Notes: generated by a model not told the origin, from the sequence alone. Counted from the stretch's first letter, positions 44,440-53,529 are shown. The stretch is 64,000 bases of DNA from Azospirillum baldaniorum (GCF_003119195.2 NZ_CP022255.1:372001-436000); one strand, 5' to 3'. Program-made: numbers and translations.

Positions 44440-45636
44440 CTACTTGCCGGCCTTGAAGCCGTAATCGGGCTGGTCGGGGAACCCGGCGACCTCGGTGTTC
44501 TGCAATTTGCCGTCCTTGCGCTCGGTCACGCGCAGGTAGATGGTCTGGGTGACGTGGCGGGACTCGGGGTCGATCCGCACCGGCCCGCGCGGGCTTTCCC
44601 AGGCCATCCCCTTGACCGCCTCCACCGCCTTCGCCCCGTCGCTCCTGCCGCCCGTCGCCTCGACCATGCGGTAGATGACGTGCGCGCCGTCATAGGCGCC
44701 GACCGAGGTGAAGGTGACGATGTCGGACGAGCCGAACAGCTCCTTGTGCTTGGCGAGGAATTGGCGGTTCAGGTCGGACTCGTGGGCCTGGCTGTAGTTG
44801 AAGGTCGTGGTGATGCCGACCGCCGCGTCGCCGAGCACCGGCAGGTCCGGTTCCTGCGTGATGTCGCCGGGGCCGAAGAACTTGATCCCCGCGGCCTTCA
44901 GGCCGGTGTCGCTGAAGGCCCGGGCGAAGCCCAGCGTCGTCGGGCCGGCGGGCAGGAAGGCGTAGATCGCCTCCGCCCCGGAATCCTTGATGCGCTGCAT
45001 GAAGGGGGCGAAGTCGGTGGACTTCAGCGGCATGCGGATGCTGTCGACCACCTTGCCGCCGGCCTTCTCGAAGGTCTGCTTGAAGGCGGTCTCGCCGTCG
45101 ATGCCGGGGCCGTAGTCGCTGACCGCGGTGGCCACCTTGCGGATGCCCTGCTTGGCGACGTGCTCGGCCAGCGGCACGGTGTTCTGCCACAGGGTGAAGG
45201 AGGTGCGGACGTAGCGCGGCGACTTCTCGGTGATGGCCGAGGTCGCGGCGTTGAAGATCACGCAGGGGATGTTCGCCTCGTCGATCAGCGGGGCGACCGC
45301 CAGCGCGTCCGGCGTGAAGAAGAAGCCGGCGAGGTAGCCGACCTTCTCCTTGACCACCAGCTCCTGGGCCAGGGCCTTGCTCTGCGCCGGGTTGGCCTGG
45401 TCGAGGTCCTTGTAGACGAACTCCACCGTGTTGCCGGCGACCGTCTTCCCATGCTGGGCCTGATAGACCTCGATGGCCTGCTTGAAGGTCTGGCCGACCG
45501 TGGCGAAGGGGCCGGAGAACGGCGCGATCACCCCGACCTTGATCGTGTCGGCCCAGGCCGAACCGGCGTTGCCTCCGACCCCGAAGGCGCACAGGAAGGC
45601 CGTGCCCAGCAGGGCCTTGCGAAATGTTCCGGACAT
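44440..45636 (-). CDS. LIV-type periplasmic binding protein, probable aromatic-acid ligand
   Basis: A 398-residue precursor with a signal peptide (LGTAFLCAFGVGGNAGSAWA). The mature start TIKVGVIAPFSGPFATVGQT is that of Peripla_BP_6 proteins, and VIFNAATSAITEKSPRYVRTSF occupies the ligand cleft. GAGGAGGAAAC precedes the ATG. It heads the transporter operon, and 165 bp upstream lies an element nearly identical to one in front of ligC. Relatives of this subclass bind phenylpropanoids or benzoates, so a protocatechuate precursor is a plausible ligand. Confidence 0.88.
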   Translation of the reverse strand: MSGTFRKALLGTAFLCAFGVGGNAGSAWADTIKVGVIAPFSGPFATVGQTFKQAIEVYQAQHGKTVAGNTVEFVYKDLDQANPAQSKALAQELVVKEKVGYLAGFFFTPDALAVAPLIDEANIPCVIFNAATSAITEKSPRYVRTSFTLWQNTVPLAEHVAKQGIRKVATAVSDYGPGIDGETAFKQTFEKAGGKVVDSIRMPLKSTDFAPFMQRIKDSGAEAIYAFLPAGPTTLGFARAFSDTGLKAAGIKFFGPGDITQEPDLPVLGDAAVGITTTFNYSQAHESDLNRQFLAKHKELFGSSDIVTFTSVGAYDGAHVIYRMVEATGGRSDGAKAVEAVKGMAWESPRGPVRIDPESRHVTQTIYLRVTERKDGKLQNTEVAGFPDQPDYGFKAGK

Positions 45637-45682
45637 GTTTCCTCCTCGTTCTGAAAGCCCCCGTGCTTTTTCGTCGTTGATT

Positions 45683-45718
45683 GGGGGGCGTTGCTTTGGG
45701 GGCGTTGCTTGGGGGCGT
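45683..45718. repeat. Imperfect tandem repeat in the leader of the LIV operon
   Basis: About 2.6 copies of a 13-15-bp unit (GGGGGCGTTGCTT with small variations) lie 47-82 bp upstream of the binding-protein start. They are probably slippage-derived and may be in the mRNA leader. No function is seen. Confidence 0.4.
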
Positions 45719-45800
45719 CTTGGCGTTCGCCGGGGCCGGACGCGCAGGCCGCCGATACCGTCACCACAGCAGGGATATCAGTGATCGCAGCGCTGCGCTC

Positions 45801-45841
45801 ATTCGTTGGACGAAGGCCCCATTCGTTTTTTGAATAACGTC
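45801..45841. promoter_or_regulatory. 41-bp regulatory element shared with the ligC promoter region (copy A)
   Basis: This copy begins ATTCGTTGGACGAAGG and contains the dyad TTCGT-TGG-ACGAA and the AT-rich core ATTCGTTTTTTGAAT, itself an inverted repeat. It matches 48489-48529 at 34 of 41 positions in the same orientation relative to a downstream minus-strand gene. It lies 165-205 bp upstream of the LIV binding-protein start. A shared regulator-binding site is the simplest explanation. Confidence 0.7.
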
Positions 45842-45929
45842 CGGGGCGCCATTGCAATGCAGCAGGAGCATCCGAACCGCAGACCGACGGTGCCGAGCCG
45901 CAAAGCCTATGGGTGGTCTATAGTAAAAC

Positions 45930-47294
45930 TCAATGCCCCAGGGCTTCGACGGTCCGACCCGTGCCGCTCGACCGGTCCTCGGGATGGACGAACTGCTTGA
46001 CCAGCAGGGCCAGGGCGGCGACCAGACCCGGAACGGCGACGATGGCGAAGATGCTGGTGAAGTCGAGCTGCCGGCGCGCCAGTTCGGCCACCAGGAACGA
46101 GCCGCCGATCCCGCCGAAGCGGCCCAGCCCCAGCATCCACGCCACGCCGGTGGCCCGTCCGTGGGTCGGGTAGAAGCTGGCGGCCAGCGCCGGCAGCGAG
46201 GTCTGGGCGGTGTTCATGATGGTGCCCGCCGCGAAGACCGTGACCACCAGAAGCCCGACGTTCCCGGCCACCTGCCCGATGGCGTAGACGGCGCCGTAGG
46301 TCAGCACGAAGCCGAAGGCGATGATCCTGTTGGCGTTGAAGCGGTCCATCAGCCAGCCCGACAGCACGGCCCCGACACCGCCCAGCGGGAACAGCGCGGC
46401 GATCAGCGCGGCGTCGCGCGGCGCCAGCCCGGCGTCCTTGAACAGGATCGGCATCCAGTTGATCAGCGCGTAGAAGATCACCAGCCCCATGAAATAGGCG
46501 ACCCACAGCATCACCGAGCCGACCAGATAGCCGCGGGACAGCACGACCGCGATGCCGTTCCGCGCCTTGGTGGCCGGGGCCTTCTCGGTCATCACGAAGC
46601 CGGCCGCTCCGGCCGCCGTCTCGGAGATGCGGCGCAGCACGGCGCGGATGCGCTCCACCGGGTGGTTGTGGGCGACCATGTAGCGGACCGATTCCGGCAG
46701 CAGGACCAGCAGCACCGCCGCCAGGACCAGCGGCGCGATCCCGCCCAGCACCAGCACGCTGCGCCAGCCCCACAGCGGGATCATCCAGGCAGCGAGGAAG
46801 CCGCCGAAGGCCGCGCCGAGCGGGAAGCCGCAGAACATGGCGTTGGTGACCATGGCCCGCCGCCCCTCGGGGCAATACTCGCTCATCAGCGTGACGGCGT
46901 TGGGCATCGCCGCCCCCAGCCCGAGGCCGGTGACGAAGCGCAGCATGACGAGCTGGTCCAGGTTGCCCGAGAAGGCGGAGGCCAGACAGGCGGTGCCGAT
47001 GACCAGGACCGAGCCGATCAGGATCGCCTTGCGGCCGAAGCGGTCGGCCAGAGGCCCGGCGGACAGGGCGCCGAAGGCCAGCCCGAACAGCGCCGCGCTC
47101 AGCACCGGCGCCAGCGCCGGCCGCGCGATTCCCCATTCCGTCGTCAGCGACGGGGCGATGTAGCCGATGGCCGCCGTGTCGAAGCCGTCCAGAAGGACGA
47201 TGAAGAAGCACAGCGCGAACACCAGCCACTGGTATCGCGAGAAAGGGTGCTCGTTGAGAAAGGCTTGGACGTCGACGCTGCGCGCGGTTGGCAT
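45930..47294 (-). CDS. MFS aromatic acid:H+ symporter (AAHS family, PcaK-like)
   Basis: A 454-residue carrier with twelve membrane segments. It has the AAHS hallmarks FIVLLDGFDTAAIGYIAPSL (the Asp-rich first segment) and GALSAGPLADRFGRKAILIG between segments two and three. A matching LSGWLMDRFNANRIIAFG lies in the second half. PcaK-type carriers import 4-hydroxybenzoate or protocatechuate with protons. GGAGGAAAC precedes the ATG. It follows ligC on the same strand after 128 bp, which fits supply of substrate to the protocatechuate 4,5-pathway. Confidence 0.9.
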   Translation of the reverse strand: MPTARSVDVQAFLNEHPFSRYQWLVFALCFFIVLLDGFDTAAIGYIAPSLTTEWGIARPALAPVLSAALFGLAFGALSAGPLADRFGRKAILIGSVLVIGTACLASAFSGNLDQLVMLRFVTGLGLGAAMPNAVTLMSEYCPEGRRAMVTNAMFCGFPLGAAFGGFLAAWMIPLWGWRSVLVLGGIAPLVLAAVLLVLLPESVRYMVAHNHPVERIRAVLRRISETAAGAAGFVMTEKAPATKARNGIAVVLSRGYLVGSVMLWVAYFMGLVIFYALINWMPILFKDAGLAPRDAALIAALFPLGGVGAVLSGWLMDRFNANRIIAFGFVLTYGAVYAIGQVAGNVGLLVVTVFAAGTIMNTAQTSLPALAASFYPTHGRATGVAWMLGLGRFGGIGGSFLVAELARRQLDFTSIFAIVAVPGLVAALALLVKQFVHPEDRSSGTGRTVEALGH

Positions 47295-47368
47295 GGGTTT
47301 CCTCCTCGGGGGGACTCGTCACGGGGCGTTTTTTGTTTTGCGTCCCGTCTTTTGTTTTTTGGGAACTG

Positions 47369-47398
47369 CGGCCCCAGGCAACCATAGGGCTGGGGCCG
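47369..47398. terminator. Hairpin between ligC and the MFS gene
   Basis: CGGCCCCAG and CTGGGGCCG pair across a 12-base loop. No T-run follows on the minus strand, so it may reduce read-through or stabilise the ligC mRNA instead of terminating fully. Confidence 0.45.
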
Positions 47399-47422
47399 TG
47401 GAGCTGGCGGCGCGTTCCCCGG

Positions 47423-48370
47423 TCAGGCGTTCAGCGACTTCTCCAGGCGGTCGAGCGTCCGCATGGCCGGCAGACACTGCGCCACGCTGGCGTTGGGCTC
47501 GCGCCCGTCGCGGATGGCGGCAAAGAACTCGCGGTCGATCAGCTCGATGCCGTTGGTCGACACGGTGAGGCCGCTGAGGTCGATCTTGTTGTCCTTGCCG
47601 TCGTACAGATCGTCGTAGCGGGCGATGTAGGTGCCGTTGTCGCAGATGTAGCGGAAGAAGGTCCCCAGCGGCCCGTCGTTGTTGAAGGACAGCGACAGGG
47701 TGCAGATCGCCCCGGACGGCACCTTCATGCCGATGCTCATGTCCATGGCGATGCCGAGCTGCGGGTGAGCCGGCCCCTGCAGGGCGTGCATTTGGCTGGC
47801 GACCTCGCCGGTCTGGTACTGGAACAGGTCCACCGTGTGGCAGGCGTGGTGCCACAGCAAATGGTCGGTCCAGGTCCGCGGCTTGCCCAGCGCGTTCATG
47901 TTGGAGCGGCGGAAGAAGTAGGTCTGCACGTCCATCTGCTGGATCGTCAGCTCCCCCGCCTGGACCCGGTTGCGGATCCACTGGTGGCTGGGGTTGAAGC
48001 GCCGCGTGTGCCCGGCCATGGCGACCAGACCGCTGGTCCGCTGCGCCGCGACCAGCCGCTCCGCGTCGGCCAGACTGTCGGCCATGGGGATTTCCACCAG
48101 CACATGCTTGCCGGCTTCCAGGCACTGGATCGCCTGGGTGGCGTGCACCGGCGTCGGGGTGGCGAGGATCACCGCCTCCACGTCGGCCCGCTCCAGGCTC
48201 TCGGCCAGATCCTTGGTCCAATGCGGAATGCCGCGCGCCTTGGCGAAACCCTCGATGTCGTCCGGCTCGCCGCCGACCACCGACACCACCTCGACGCCGT
48301 CGATGGCGGCGACCGCCTCCAGATGCTTCACGCCGAAGGCGCCCGCGGCCCCGGCCACACAAATCCTCAT
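47423..48370 (-). CDS. ligC: 4-carboxy-2-hydroxymuconate-6-semialdehyde dehydrogenase (Gfo/Idh/MocA family)
   Basis: A 315-residue oxidoreductase with N-terminal NADP-binding RICVAGAAGAFGVKHLEAVA, EAVILATPTPVH, HVLVEIPMADSLADAERLV and GHTRRFNPSHQWIRNR, a pattern I recall for LigC. It oxidises the ring-fission product of protocatechuate 4,5-dioxygenase to 2-pyrone-4,6-dicarboxylate. The neighbours ligI, ligA and ligB on the divergent strand and the MFS carrier support this strongly. AGAGGA precedes the ATG. Confidence 0.9.
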   Translation of the reverse strand: MRICVAGAAGAFGVKHLEAVAAIDGVEVVSVVGGEPDDIEGFAKARGIPHWTKDLAESLERADVEAVILATPTPVHATQAIQCLEAGKHVLVEIPMADSLADAERLVAAQRTSGLVAMAGHTRRFNPSHQWIRNRVQAGELTIQQMDVQTYFFRRSNMNALGKPRTWTDHLLWHHACHTVDLFQYQTGEVASQMHALQGPAHPQLGIAMDMSIGMKVPSGAICTLSLSFNNDGPLGTFFRYICDNGTYIARYDDLYDGKDNKIDLSGLTVSTNGIELIDREFFAAIRDGREPNASVAQCLPAMRTLDRLEKSLNA

Positions 48371-48450
48371 CGCGTCCTCTCCCGAAATCCCTTGTCCGGG
48401 CCGGGAGCCCCCCGCAGCGGCGGGTCCAGCTCCTCACCCCTTAATCCCTC

Positions 48451-48469
48451 ATGATCGAATGGGTATCAT
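48451..48469. promoter_or_regulatory. Inverted repeat ATGAT-N9-ATCAT upstream of ligC
   Basis: The dyad fits the T-N11-A shape of a LysR-type site and lies 81-99 bp upstream of the ligC start, next to the shared 41-bp element. LysR regulators often control protocatechuate 4,5-cleavage genes; no regulator gene is adjacent here. Confidence 0.4.
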
Positions 48470-48488
48470 CCCGCCCGCCGCCGAGGAA

Positions 48489-48529
48489 ATTCGTTCGTCG
48501 AAGAGCCCATTTGTTTTTTGAATAGCGAC
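48489..48529. promoter_or_regulatory. 41-bp regulatory element shared with the LIV operon (copy B)
   Basis: This copy begins ATTCGTTCGTCGAAGA and differs from the element at 45801-45841 at seven of 41 positions. The T-rich centre GTTTTTTGAATA is invariant. It lies 119-159 bp upstream of ligC and 346-386 bp upstream of galB. It probably binds the same regulator as copy A. Confidence 0.7.
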
Positions 48530-48874
48530 GGGGTCGAGCGGTAGGGAAGGAGCCCCGTCGAGGCGGCGGCAAAACAGCCCTTTCCTTACCTGACAGCGCG
48601 CCTTTGAGCACAGCCCCGTATGTTGCATCCCCATGATTCGACATGAGATTACGCTTGACGCGACATCTTCGTATCGACCCCGGAGGCTGTTCCGCGCCCG
48701 GCATCCCATGGCGAGGCCCAATCGAAAAAGATGCCTATAGCAAAACCAAATGGTAACGAAGGGAGTTCGAAATAGGATTTGCCACCGGACCGGCGGATGA
48801 TGGGCCATCAAAATCGGACTGCCCACAACAAGGCTGCCCACCACCAGACTGCCCATGCGGGGGAGCGGACATTC
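48530..48874 (+). promoter_or_regulatory. Leader and promoter region of the galB-ligB operon
   Basis: No gene is supported in this divergent region. It is richer in A/T around 48725-48775 (CCTATAGCAAAACCAAATGG). A similar CTATAGTAAAAC stretch occurs at 45918 next to copy A. The plus-strand promoter of galB is expected here, but I see no convincing -35/-10 pair. GGGGGAG at 48860-48866 is the galB ribosome binding site. Confidence 0.4.
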
Positions 48875-49609
48875 ATGGCACAGAACAAACGAGCGCTGGT
48901 GCTCAGCGCCCACTCGGCAGACTTCGTGTGGCGCGCCGGCGGCGCCATCGCGCTGCATCAGAAGAAGGGCTACGAGGTCACCATCGTCTGCCTGTCCTAC
49001 GGCGAGCGCGGCGAGTCCGCCAAGCTGTGGAAGCAGGACGGCTGCACGCTGGACCACGTGAAGACGGAGCGCCGCAAGGAGGCCGAGGCCGCCGCCAAGG
49101 CGCTGAACGCCCACGACATCCAGTTCTTCGACCTGGGCGACTACCCGCTGGAGATCGACCGCGAGGCCAAGTTCCGTCTGGTCGACGTGATCCGCAAGGT
49201 GCAGCCGGCCTTCCTGATGAGCCACTCGCACTACGATCCCTACAACACCGACCATTCCTACGCGACCAAGGTCCTGATGGAATGCCGGATGATCGCCCAG
49301 GCCTGGGGCCACAATCCCGGCCAGAAGGTGCTCGGCGCGCCGCAGCTCTACCTGTTTGAGCCGCACCAGACCGAGCAGATGGGATGGAAGCCGGACGTCT
49401 TCCTCGACATCACCGAGGTGTGGGACAACAAGCGCGCCGCCATCGAATGCATGGCCGGGCAGGAGCATCTTTGGGATTATTACACCAACCTGGCGCAGAA
49501 CCGCGGCAACCATTTCCGCCGCAACTCCGGCGGGCAGGCCGGCGGGCGCAACGCCCGCTACGCCGAGGGCTTCCAGTCGGTCTATCCCCGCACCGTGGAT
49601 GAGCTGTGA
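48875..49609 (+). CDS. galB: 4-oxalomesaconate hydratase, PIG-L family (GalB type)
   Basis: A 244-residue PIG-L/LmbE-fold protein. It has [20 protein letters not shown] (in place of the AHPDD metal motif of typical LmbE proteins), [20 protein letters not shown], and [20 protein letters not shown] with a metal-binding His. GalB is a Zn hydratase converting 4-oxalomesaconate to 4-carboxy-4-hydroxy-2-oxoadipate. GGGGGAG precedes the ATG by nine bases. It is first in a six-gene operon for protocatechuate 4,5-cleavage, replacing the unrelated LigJ hydratase of sphingomonads. Confidence 0.88.
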   Translation: MAQNKRALVLSAHSADFVWRAGGAIALHQKKGYEVTIVCLSYGERGESAKLWKQDGCTLDHVKTERRKEAEAAAKALNAHDIQFFDLGDYPLEIDREAKFRLVDVIRKVQPAFLMSHSHYDPYNTDHSYATKVLMECRMIAQAWGHNPGQKVLGAPQLYLFEPHQTEQMGWKPDVFLDITEVWDNKRAAIECMAGQEHLWDYYTNLAQNRGNHFRRNSGGQAGGRNARYAEGFQSVYPRTVDEL

Positions 49610-50280
49610 TGAACGTCGTCGTCCAAACCATCGAGCGGGCCGACCCGGCGGTGATCGCCGGTCTGGCCGAATGCGGCGTCGCCACCGTGCACGAGGCGCA
49701 GGGCCGCAAGGGCCTGCTGGCCTCCGCCCTGCGCCCGATCTATCCGGGCGCCCAGTTCGCCGCCTCGGCGGTGACCATCCTCGCCCCGCCGGCCGACAAC
49801 TGGATGCTCCACGTCGCCATCGAGCAGGTGAAGCCCGGCGATGTCCTGGTGCTCGCCACCACCTCGCCGTCCGACGCCGGCTATTTCGGCGACCTGCTGG
49901 CGACCTCGGCCAAGGCGCGCGGCTGCGCGGGTCTGGTCATCGACGCCGGGGTGCGCGACGTCCGGACTCTGACCGACATGAGCTTCCCGGTCTGGTCCCG
50001 CGCGGTCTGCGCGCAGGGCACGGTCAAGGAGACGCTGGGTTCGGTCAACGTGCCGGTGGTCTGCGCGGGTGCCCTGGTGAATCCCGGCGACGTGATCGTC
50101 GCGGACGACGACGGCGTCTGCGTGGTCCGCCGCGAGGAGGCCGCCGAGGTGCTGGCGAAGGCCCAGGACCGGCTGGCGAAGGAGGAGGAGAAGCGGGCGC
50201 GGCTCGCCGCCGGCGAACTCGGCCTCGACCTCTACGGCATGCGCGGCCCGCTCGCCGCGAAGGGGCTGCGCTATGTCTGA
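49606..50280 (+). CDS. ligK: 4-carboxy-4-hydroxy-2-oxoadipate aldolase (RraA-like, LigK/GalC)
   Basis: A 224-residue RraA-like protein with [60 protein letters not shown] (the loop with the conserved Arg and Asp) and [17 protein letters not shown]. It cleaves the C6 product to pyruvate and oxaloacetate with a divalent metal. The ATG overlaps the galB stop (ATGA), and it overlaps galD by eight bases. The neighbours fix the assignment within the RraA superfamily. Confidence 0.9.
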   Translation: MMNVVVQTIERADPAVIAGLAECGVATVHEAQGRKGLLASALRPIYPGAQFAASAVTILAPPADNWMLHVAIEQVKPGDVLVLATTSPSDAGYFGDLLATSAKARGCAGLVIDAGVRDVRTLTDMSFPVWSRAVCAQGTVKETLGSVNVPVVCAGALVNPGDVIVADDDGVCVVRREEAAEVLAKAQDRLAKEEEKRARLAAGELGLDLYGMRGPLAAKGLRYV

Positions 50281-51331
50281 CGGCGTGCGCTGCCTGTGGA
50301 TGCGCGGCGGGACCTCCAAGGGCGGGTACTTCCTGGCCGACGACCTGCCGCCCGGCACGGCGGCGCGCGACGCCTTCCTGCTGCGGGTGATGGGCTCGCC
50401 CGACTCGCGCCAGATCGACGGGATGGGCGGCGCCGACCCGCTGACCTCCAAGGTGGCGGTGGTGCGCCGGTCGGAACGGCCGGGCGTGGACGTCGACTAC
50501 CTGTTCCTTCAGGTGTTCGTGGACAAGGCCATCGTCACCGACGCGCAGAACTGCGGCAACATCCTGGCCGGCGTCGGCCCCTTCGCCATCGAGCGCGGCC
50601 TCGTCCCCGCCCGCGACGGCGTGACGCCGGTGACCATCCACATGGAGAACACCGGGCAGGTGGCGGTGGCCGCCGTGCCGACGCCGGGCGGGACGGTCAC
50701 CTACCGGGGCGAGGCGCGCATCGACGGCGTGCCCGGCACGGCGGCGGCGATCCCCATCGAATTCCGCGACACCGCCGGCTCTTCCTGCGGGGCGCTGCTG
50801 CCGACGGGGAACGTGGTGGACGTCATTGACGGCGTTCCGGTCACCTGCATCGACAATGGCATGCCGGTGGTGGTGCTGCGCGCCGCCGACCTCGGCGTGC
50901 GCGGCGACGAGACGCGGGAGGAACTGGACGGCGACGCGGCGCTGAAGGCGCGGCTGGAATCGATCCGGCTGCAGGCCGGGCCGCGGATGAAGCTGGGCGA
51001 CGTGACGGACAAGTCGGTGCCGAAGATGACGCTGGTCAGCGCGCCGGCCAACGGCGGGGCGGTGTCCACCCGGACCTTCATCCCGCACCGCTGCCACGCC
51101 TCCATCGGCGTGCTCGGCGCGGTCAGCGTCGCCACCGCCTGCGCGCTGGAGGGCTCCCCCGCCGCGTCGCTCGCCGTGGTCCCCGACGGCGCCGCCAAGA
51201 CATTGAGCGTCGAGCACCCGACCGGCGAGATGACCGTGGTCCTCGACCTGGACGAGGCCGGAACGGTGACCCGCGCCGCCCTGCTGCGCACCGCCCGCAA
51301 GCTGTTCGACGGCACCGTCTACGCCGACTGA
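50273..51331 (+). CDS. galD: 4-oxalomesaconate tautomerase (PrpF family, GalD/LigU type)
   Basis: A 352-residue PrpF-fold isomerase. It has [20 protein letters not shown] at the N-terminus, the Cys in [34 protein letters not shown] and [24 protein letters not shown]. It interconverts keto, enol or double-bond isomers of oxalomesaconate before hydration. It is eight bases overlapped with the aldolase gene and 25 bp upstream of ligI. Confidence 0.9.
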   Translation: MSDGVRCLWMRGGTSKGGYFLADDLPPGTAARDAFLLRVMGSPDSRQIDGMGGADPLTSKVAVVRRSERPGVDVDYLFLQVFVDKAIVTDAQNCGNILAGVGPFAIERGLVPARDGVTPVTIHMENTGQVAVAAVPTPGGTVTYRGEARIDGVPGTAAAIPIEFRDTAGSSCGALLPTGNVVDVIDGVPVTCIDNGMPVVVLRAADLGVRGDETREELDGDAALKARLESIRLQAGPRMKLGDVTDKSVPKMTLVSAPANGGAVSTRTFIPHRCHASIGVLGAVSVATACALEGSPAASLAVVPDGAAKTLSVEHPTGEMTVVLDLDEAGTVTRAALLRTARKLFDGTVYAD

Positions 51332-51356
51332 TCATTTTCCCCGAAGGGAGCCTTCC

Positions 51357-52232
51357 ATGGACGCCGACTACCGTCCCTTCCACCCGAACCCGAGCAAGCC
51401 GGCCTACACGCCGCCGCCCGGCGCGGTGGACGCCCACTGCCACGTCTTCGGCCCGGCCGACCGCTTCCCCTACGCGCCGGAACGCAAATACACCCCCTGC
51501 GACGCGCCGAAGGAACGGCTGTTCGCCCTGCGCGACGAGCTGGGCTTCGCGCGCAACGTCATCGTCCAGGCGACCTGCCACGGCAAGGACAACCGGGCGC
51601 TGGTCGACGCGCTGAGGGCCTCCAATGGGCTGGCGCGCGGCGTCGCCTCGGTCGGCCCCTCGATCACCGAGGGTGAGCTGGCCGAGCTGCACGAGGCCGG
51701 GGTGCGCGGCGTGCGCTTCAACTTCGTCAAGCGTCTGGTGGACGCCACGCCCAAGGAGGTCTTCCTCGGCATCGCCGACCGGATCGCCACGTTCGGCTGG
51801 CACATCGTGGTCTATTTCGAGGCGCCGGATCTGGACGACCTCACGCCCTTCCTGCGCGAGCTGCCGACCACCATCGTCGTGGACCATATGGGCCGCCCGG
51901 ACATCGCCAAGGGCGTGGACCACCCCCAGTTCCAGAAATTCGTCGCCCTGATGGCCGAGAACCCGAAGGTCTGGAGCAAGGTGAGTTGCCCCGAGCGGCT
52001 GAGCGTCCAGGGTCCGCCCTCCTACGACGACGTGGTGCCCTTCGCCCGCCTGCTGGTCGACCGCTTCACTGACCGCGTGCTGTGGGGCACCGACTGGCCG
52101 CACCCGAACATGACCTCGCACATGCCCGACGACGGGCATCTGGTCGACGTCATCCCCCGCATCGCCACCGACGAGGCCAAGCGGACGGCGCTTCTCGTCG
52201 ACAACCCGATGCGGCTTTACTGGTCCGAATAA
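51357..52232 (+). CDS. ligI: 2-pyrone-4,6-dicarboxylate hydrolase
   Basis: A 291-residue amidohydrolase-superfamily enzyme. It has PPPGAVDAHCHVFGPADRFP (HxH motif), NVIVQATCHGKDNRALVDAL, GVRGVRFNFVKRLVD, TTIVVDHMGRPDIAKG and WGTDWPHPN with the catalytic Asp. It opens the pyrone ring made by LigC to oxalomesaconate. AAGGGAG precedes the ATG by six bases. Position between galD and ligA confirms the role. Confidence 0.92.
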   Translation: MDADYRPFHPNPSKPAYTPPPGAVDAHCHVFGPADRFPYAPERKYTPCDAPKERLFALRDELGFARNVIVQATCHGKDNRALVDALRASNGLARGVASVGPSITEGELAELHEAGVRGVRFNFVKRLVDATPKEVFLGIADRIATFGWHIVVYFEAPDLDDLTPFLRELPTTIVVDHMGRPDIAKGVDHPQFQKFVALMAENPKVWSKVSCPERLSVQGPPSYDDVVPFARLLVDRFTDRVLWGTDWPHPNMTSHMPDDGHLVDVIPRIATDEAKRTALLVDNPMRLYWSE

Positions 52233-52273
52233 GCCCAAAAACGAGTGACAGAAACGAAAAGGAGGAAACACCC

Positions 52274-52621
52274 GTGACCGCACCCCACGAGCCGATCCCC
52301 GGCACCACCATCTTCGACGGCCGGATGGCCATGAAGGGCTATCCGCTCAACAAGATGTGCTACTCGTTCAACGAGGCGGCGGCCCGGCAGGAGTTCCTGG
52401 CCGACGAGGAGGCCTACTGCGCCAAGTTCGGCCTGACCGATGAGCAGAAGACGGCCATCCGGGAGCGCAACGCCCTGGCCCTGCTGGCGGCCGGCGGCAA
52501 CATCTACTACCTCGCCAAGTTCATCGGCATGCTCGGCCTGAACGTCCAGGACATCGGCGCGCAGCAGACCGGCATGACGGTCGAGGAATTCAAGGCGAAG
52601 CTCAAGGCGGCGGGGAACTGA
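52274..52621 (+). CDS. ligA: Protocatechuate 4,5-dioxygenase alpha subunit
   Basis: A 115-residue protein with IPGTTIFDGRMAMKGYPLNK, MCYSFNEAAARQEFLADEEA, RNALALLAAGGNIYYLAKFI and TGMTVEEFKAKLKAAG, the LigA pattern. The GTG start at 52274 is preceded by AAGGAGG, eight bases away. The alpha subunit caps the active site of LigB in the Fe(II) ring-opening enzyme. The genes are four bases apart. Confidence 0.93.
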   Translation: MTAPHEPIPGTTIFDGRMAMKGYPLNKMCYSFNEAAARQEFLADEEAYCAKFGLTDEQKTAIRERNALALLAAGGNIYYLAKFIGMLGLNVQDIGAQQTGMTVEEFKAKLKAAGN

Positions 52622-52625
52622 GACC

Positions 52626-53468
52626 ATGGCCAAGATCGTCGGTGGCGTCACCACCTCCCACATTCCCGCGATCGGCAACGCCATCGCCAACGAACTCTTC
52701 GAGGACCCCTACTGGAAGCCGTTCTTCGACGGCTATCCCAAGGCCCGCGAGTGGCTGGCCGAGGTCAAGCCGGACGTGGCGATCGTGGTCTACAACGACC
52801 ACGGACTGAACTTCTTCCTCGACAAGATGCCGACCTTCTCCATCGGCGCGGCTCCCGAGTACCAGAACAAGGACGAGGGCTGGGGCCTGAAGCCGCTGCC
52901 GCCCTACCCCGGCGATCCGGAGCTGTCCTGGCACATCATCGAATCGCTGGTGAACGACGAGTTCGACATCTGCTCCTGCCAGGAGATGGCGGTGGACCAC
53001 GGCTTCACCGTGCCGATGGCCCTGCTGTGGCCCGACCAGACCCAGCGTCCCGTCCGCACCATCCCGGTGGCGGTCAACACGGTGCAGCACCCGCTGCCCA
53101 CCCCGGCGCGCTGCCTGAAGCTGGGCGAGGCCATCGGCCGCGCGGTGGCGTCCTACCCCAAGGACCTGAAGGTGGTCGTGCTGGGCACCGGCGGCCTGTC
53201 GCACCAGCTCGACGGCGAGCGGGCGGGCTTCATCAACAAGGACTTCGACCTGATGTGCCTTGAGAAGATCGTCGACGAGCCGGAGGCGCTGGCGAAATAC
53301 TCCATCCACGATCTGGTCCGGCTGGCCGGCGCGCAAGGGGCGGAGCTGATCCTCTGGCTGATCATGCGCGGCGCGCTGGGCCGGAAGGTCTCGAAGGTCC
53401 ACAGCAACTACCACATCCCGATCTCCAACACCGGGGCCGGCCTGCTGGTCCTCGAAAGCGCGGCCTGA
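52626..53468 (+). CDS. ligB: Protocatechuate 4,5-dioxygenase beta (catalytic) subunit
   Basis: A 280-residue extradiol dioxygenase. MAKIVGGVTTSHIPAIGNAI contains the first iron-ligand His. AIVVYNDHGLNFFLDKMPTF contains the next, and VVLGTGGLSHQLDGERAGFI contains the catalytic His. It opens protocatechuate between carbons 4 and 5 using Fe(II) and oxygen. It is the last gene of the operon and is followed by a strong hairpin. Confidence 0.95.
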   Translation: MAKIVGGVTTSHIPAIGNAIANELFEDPYWKPFFDGYPKAREWLAEVKPDVAIVVYNDHGLNFFLDKMPTFSIGAAPEYQNKDEGWGLKPLPPYPGDPELSWHIIESLVNDEFDICSCQEMAVDHGFTVPMALLWPDQTQRPVRTIPVAVNTVQHPLPTPARCLKLGEAIGRAVASYPKDLKVVVLGTGGLSHQLDGERAGFINKDFDLMCLEKIVDEPEALAKYSIHDLVRLAGAQGAELILWLIMRGALGRKVSKVHSNYHIPISNTGAGLLVLESAA

Positions 53469-53487
53469 TCGGGCCTCCGCTGCCGTT

Positions 53488-53529
53488 GGCGTCCCTTCCG
53501 CCGCCGCGTTCCCCGGCGGAAGGGGCGCC
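53488..53529 (+). terminator. Hairpin after the protocatechuate operon
   Basis: A stem of about 15 bp (GGCG-T-CCCTTCCGCC with its complement, one G-T wobble) closes a 12-base loop 19 bases after the ligB stop. There is no T-run, but no other terminator is visible before the kinase promoter. Confidence 0.65.

Noticed and set aside
45918-48752. Second similarity CTATAGYAAAACNNAATG at 45918 and 48735
   Set aside because: About 15 of 18 AT-rich bases match, but one copy overlaps the end of the MFS gene and the two differ in relation to genes, so chance cannot be excluded.
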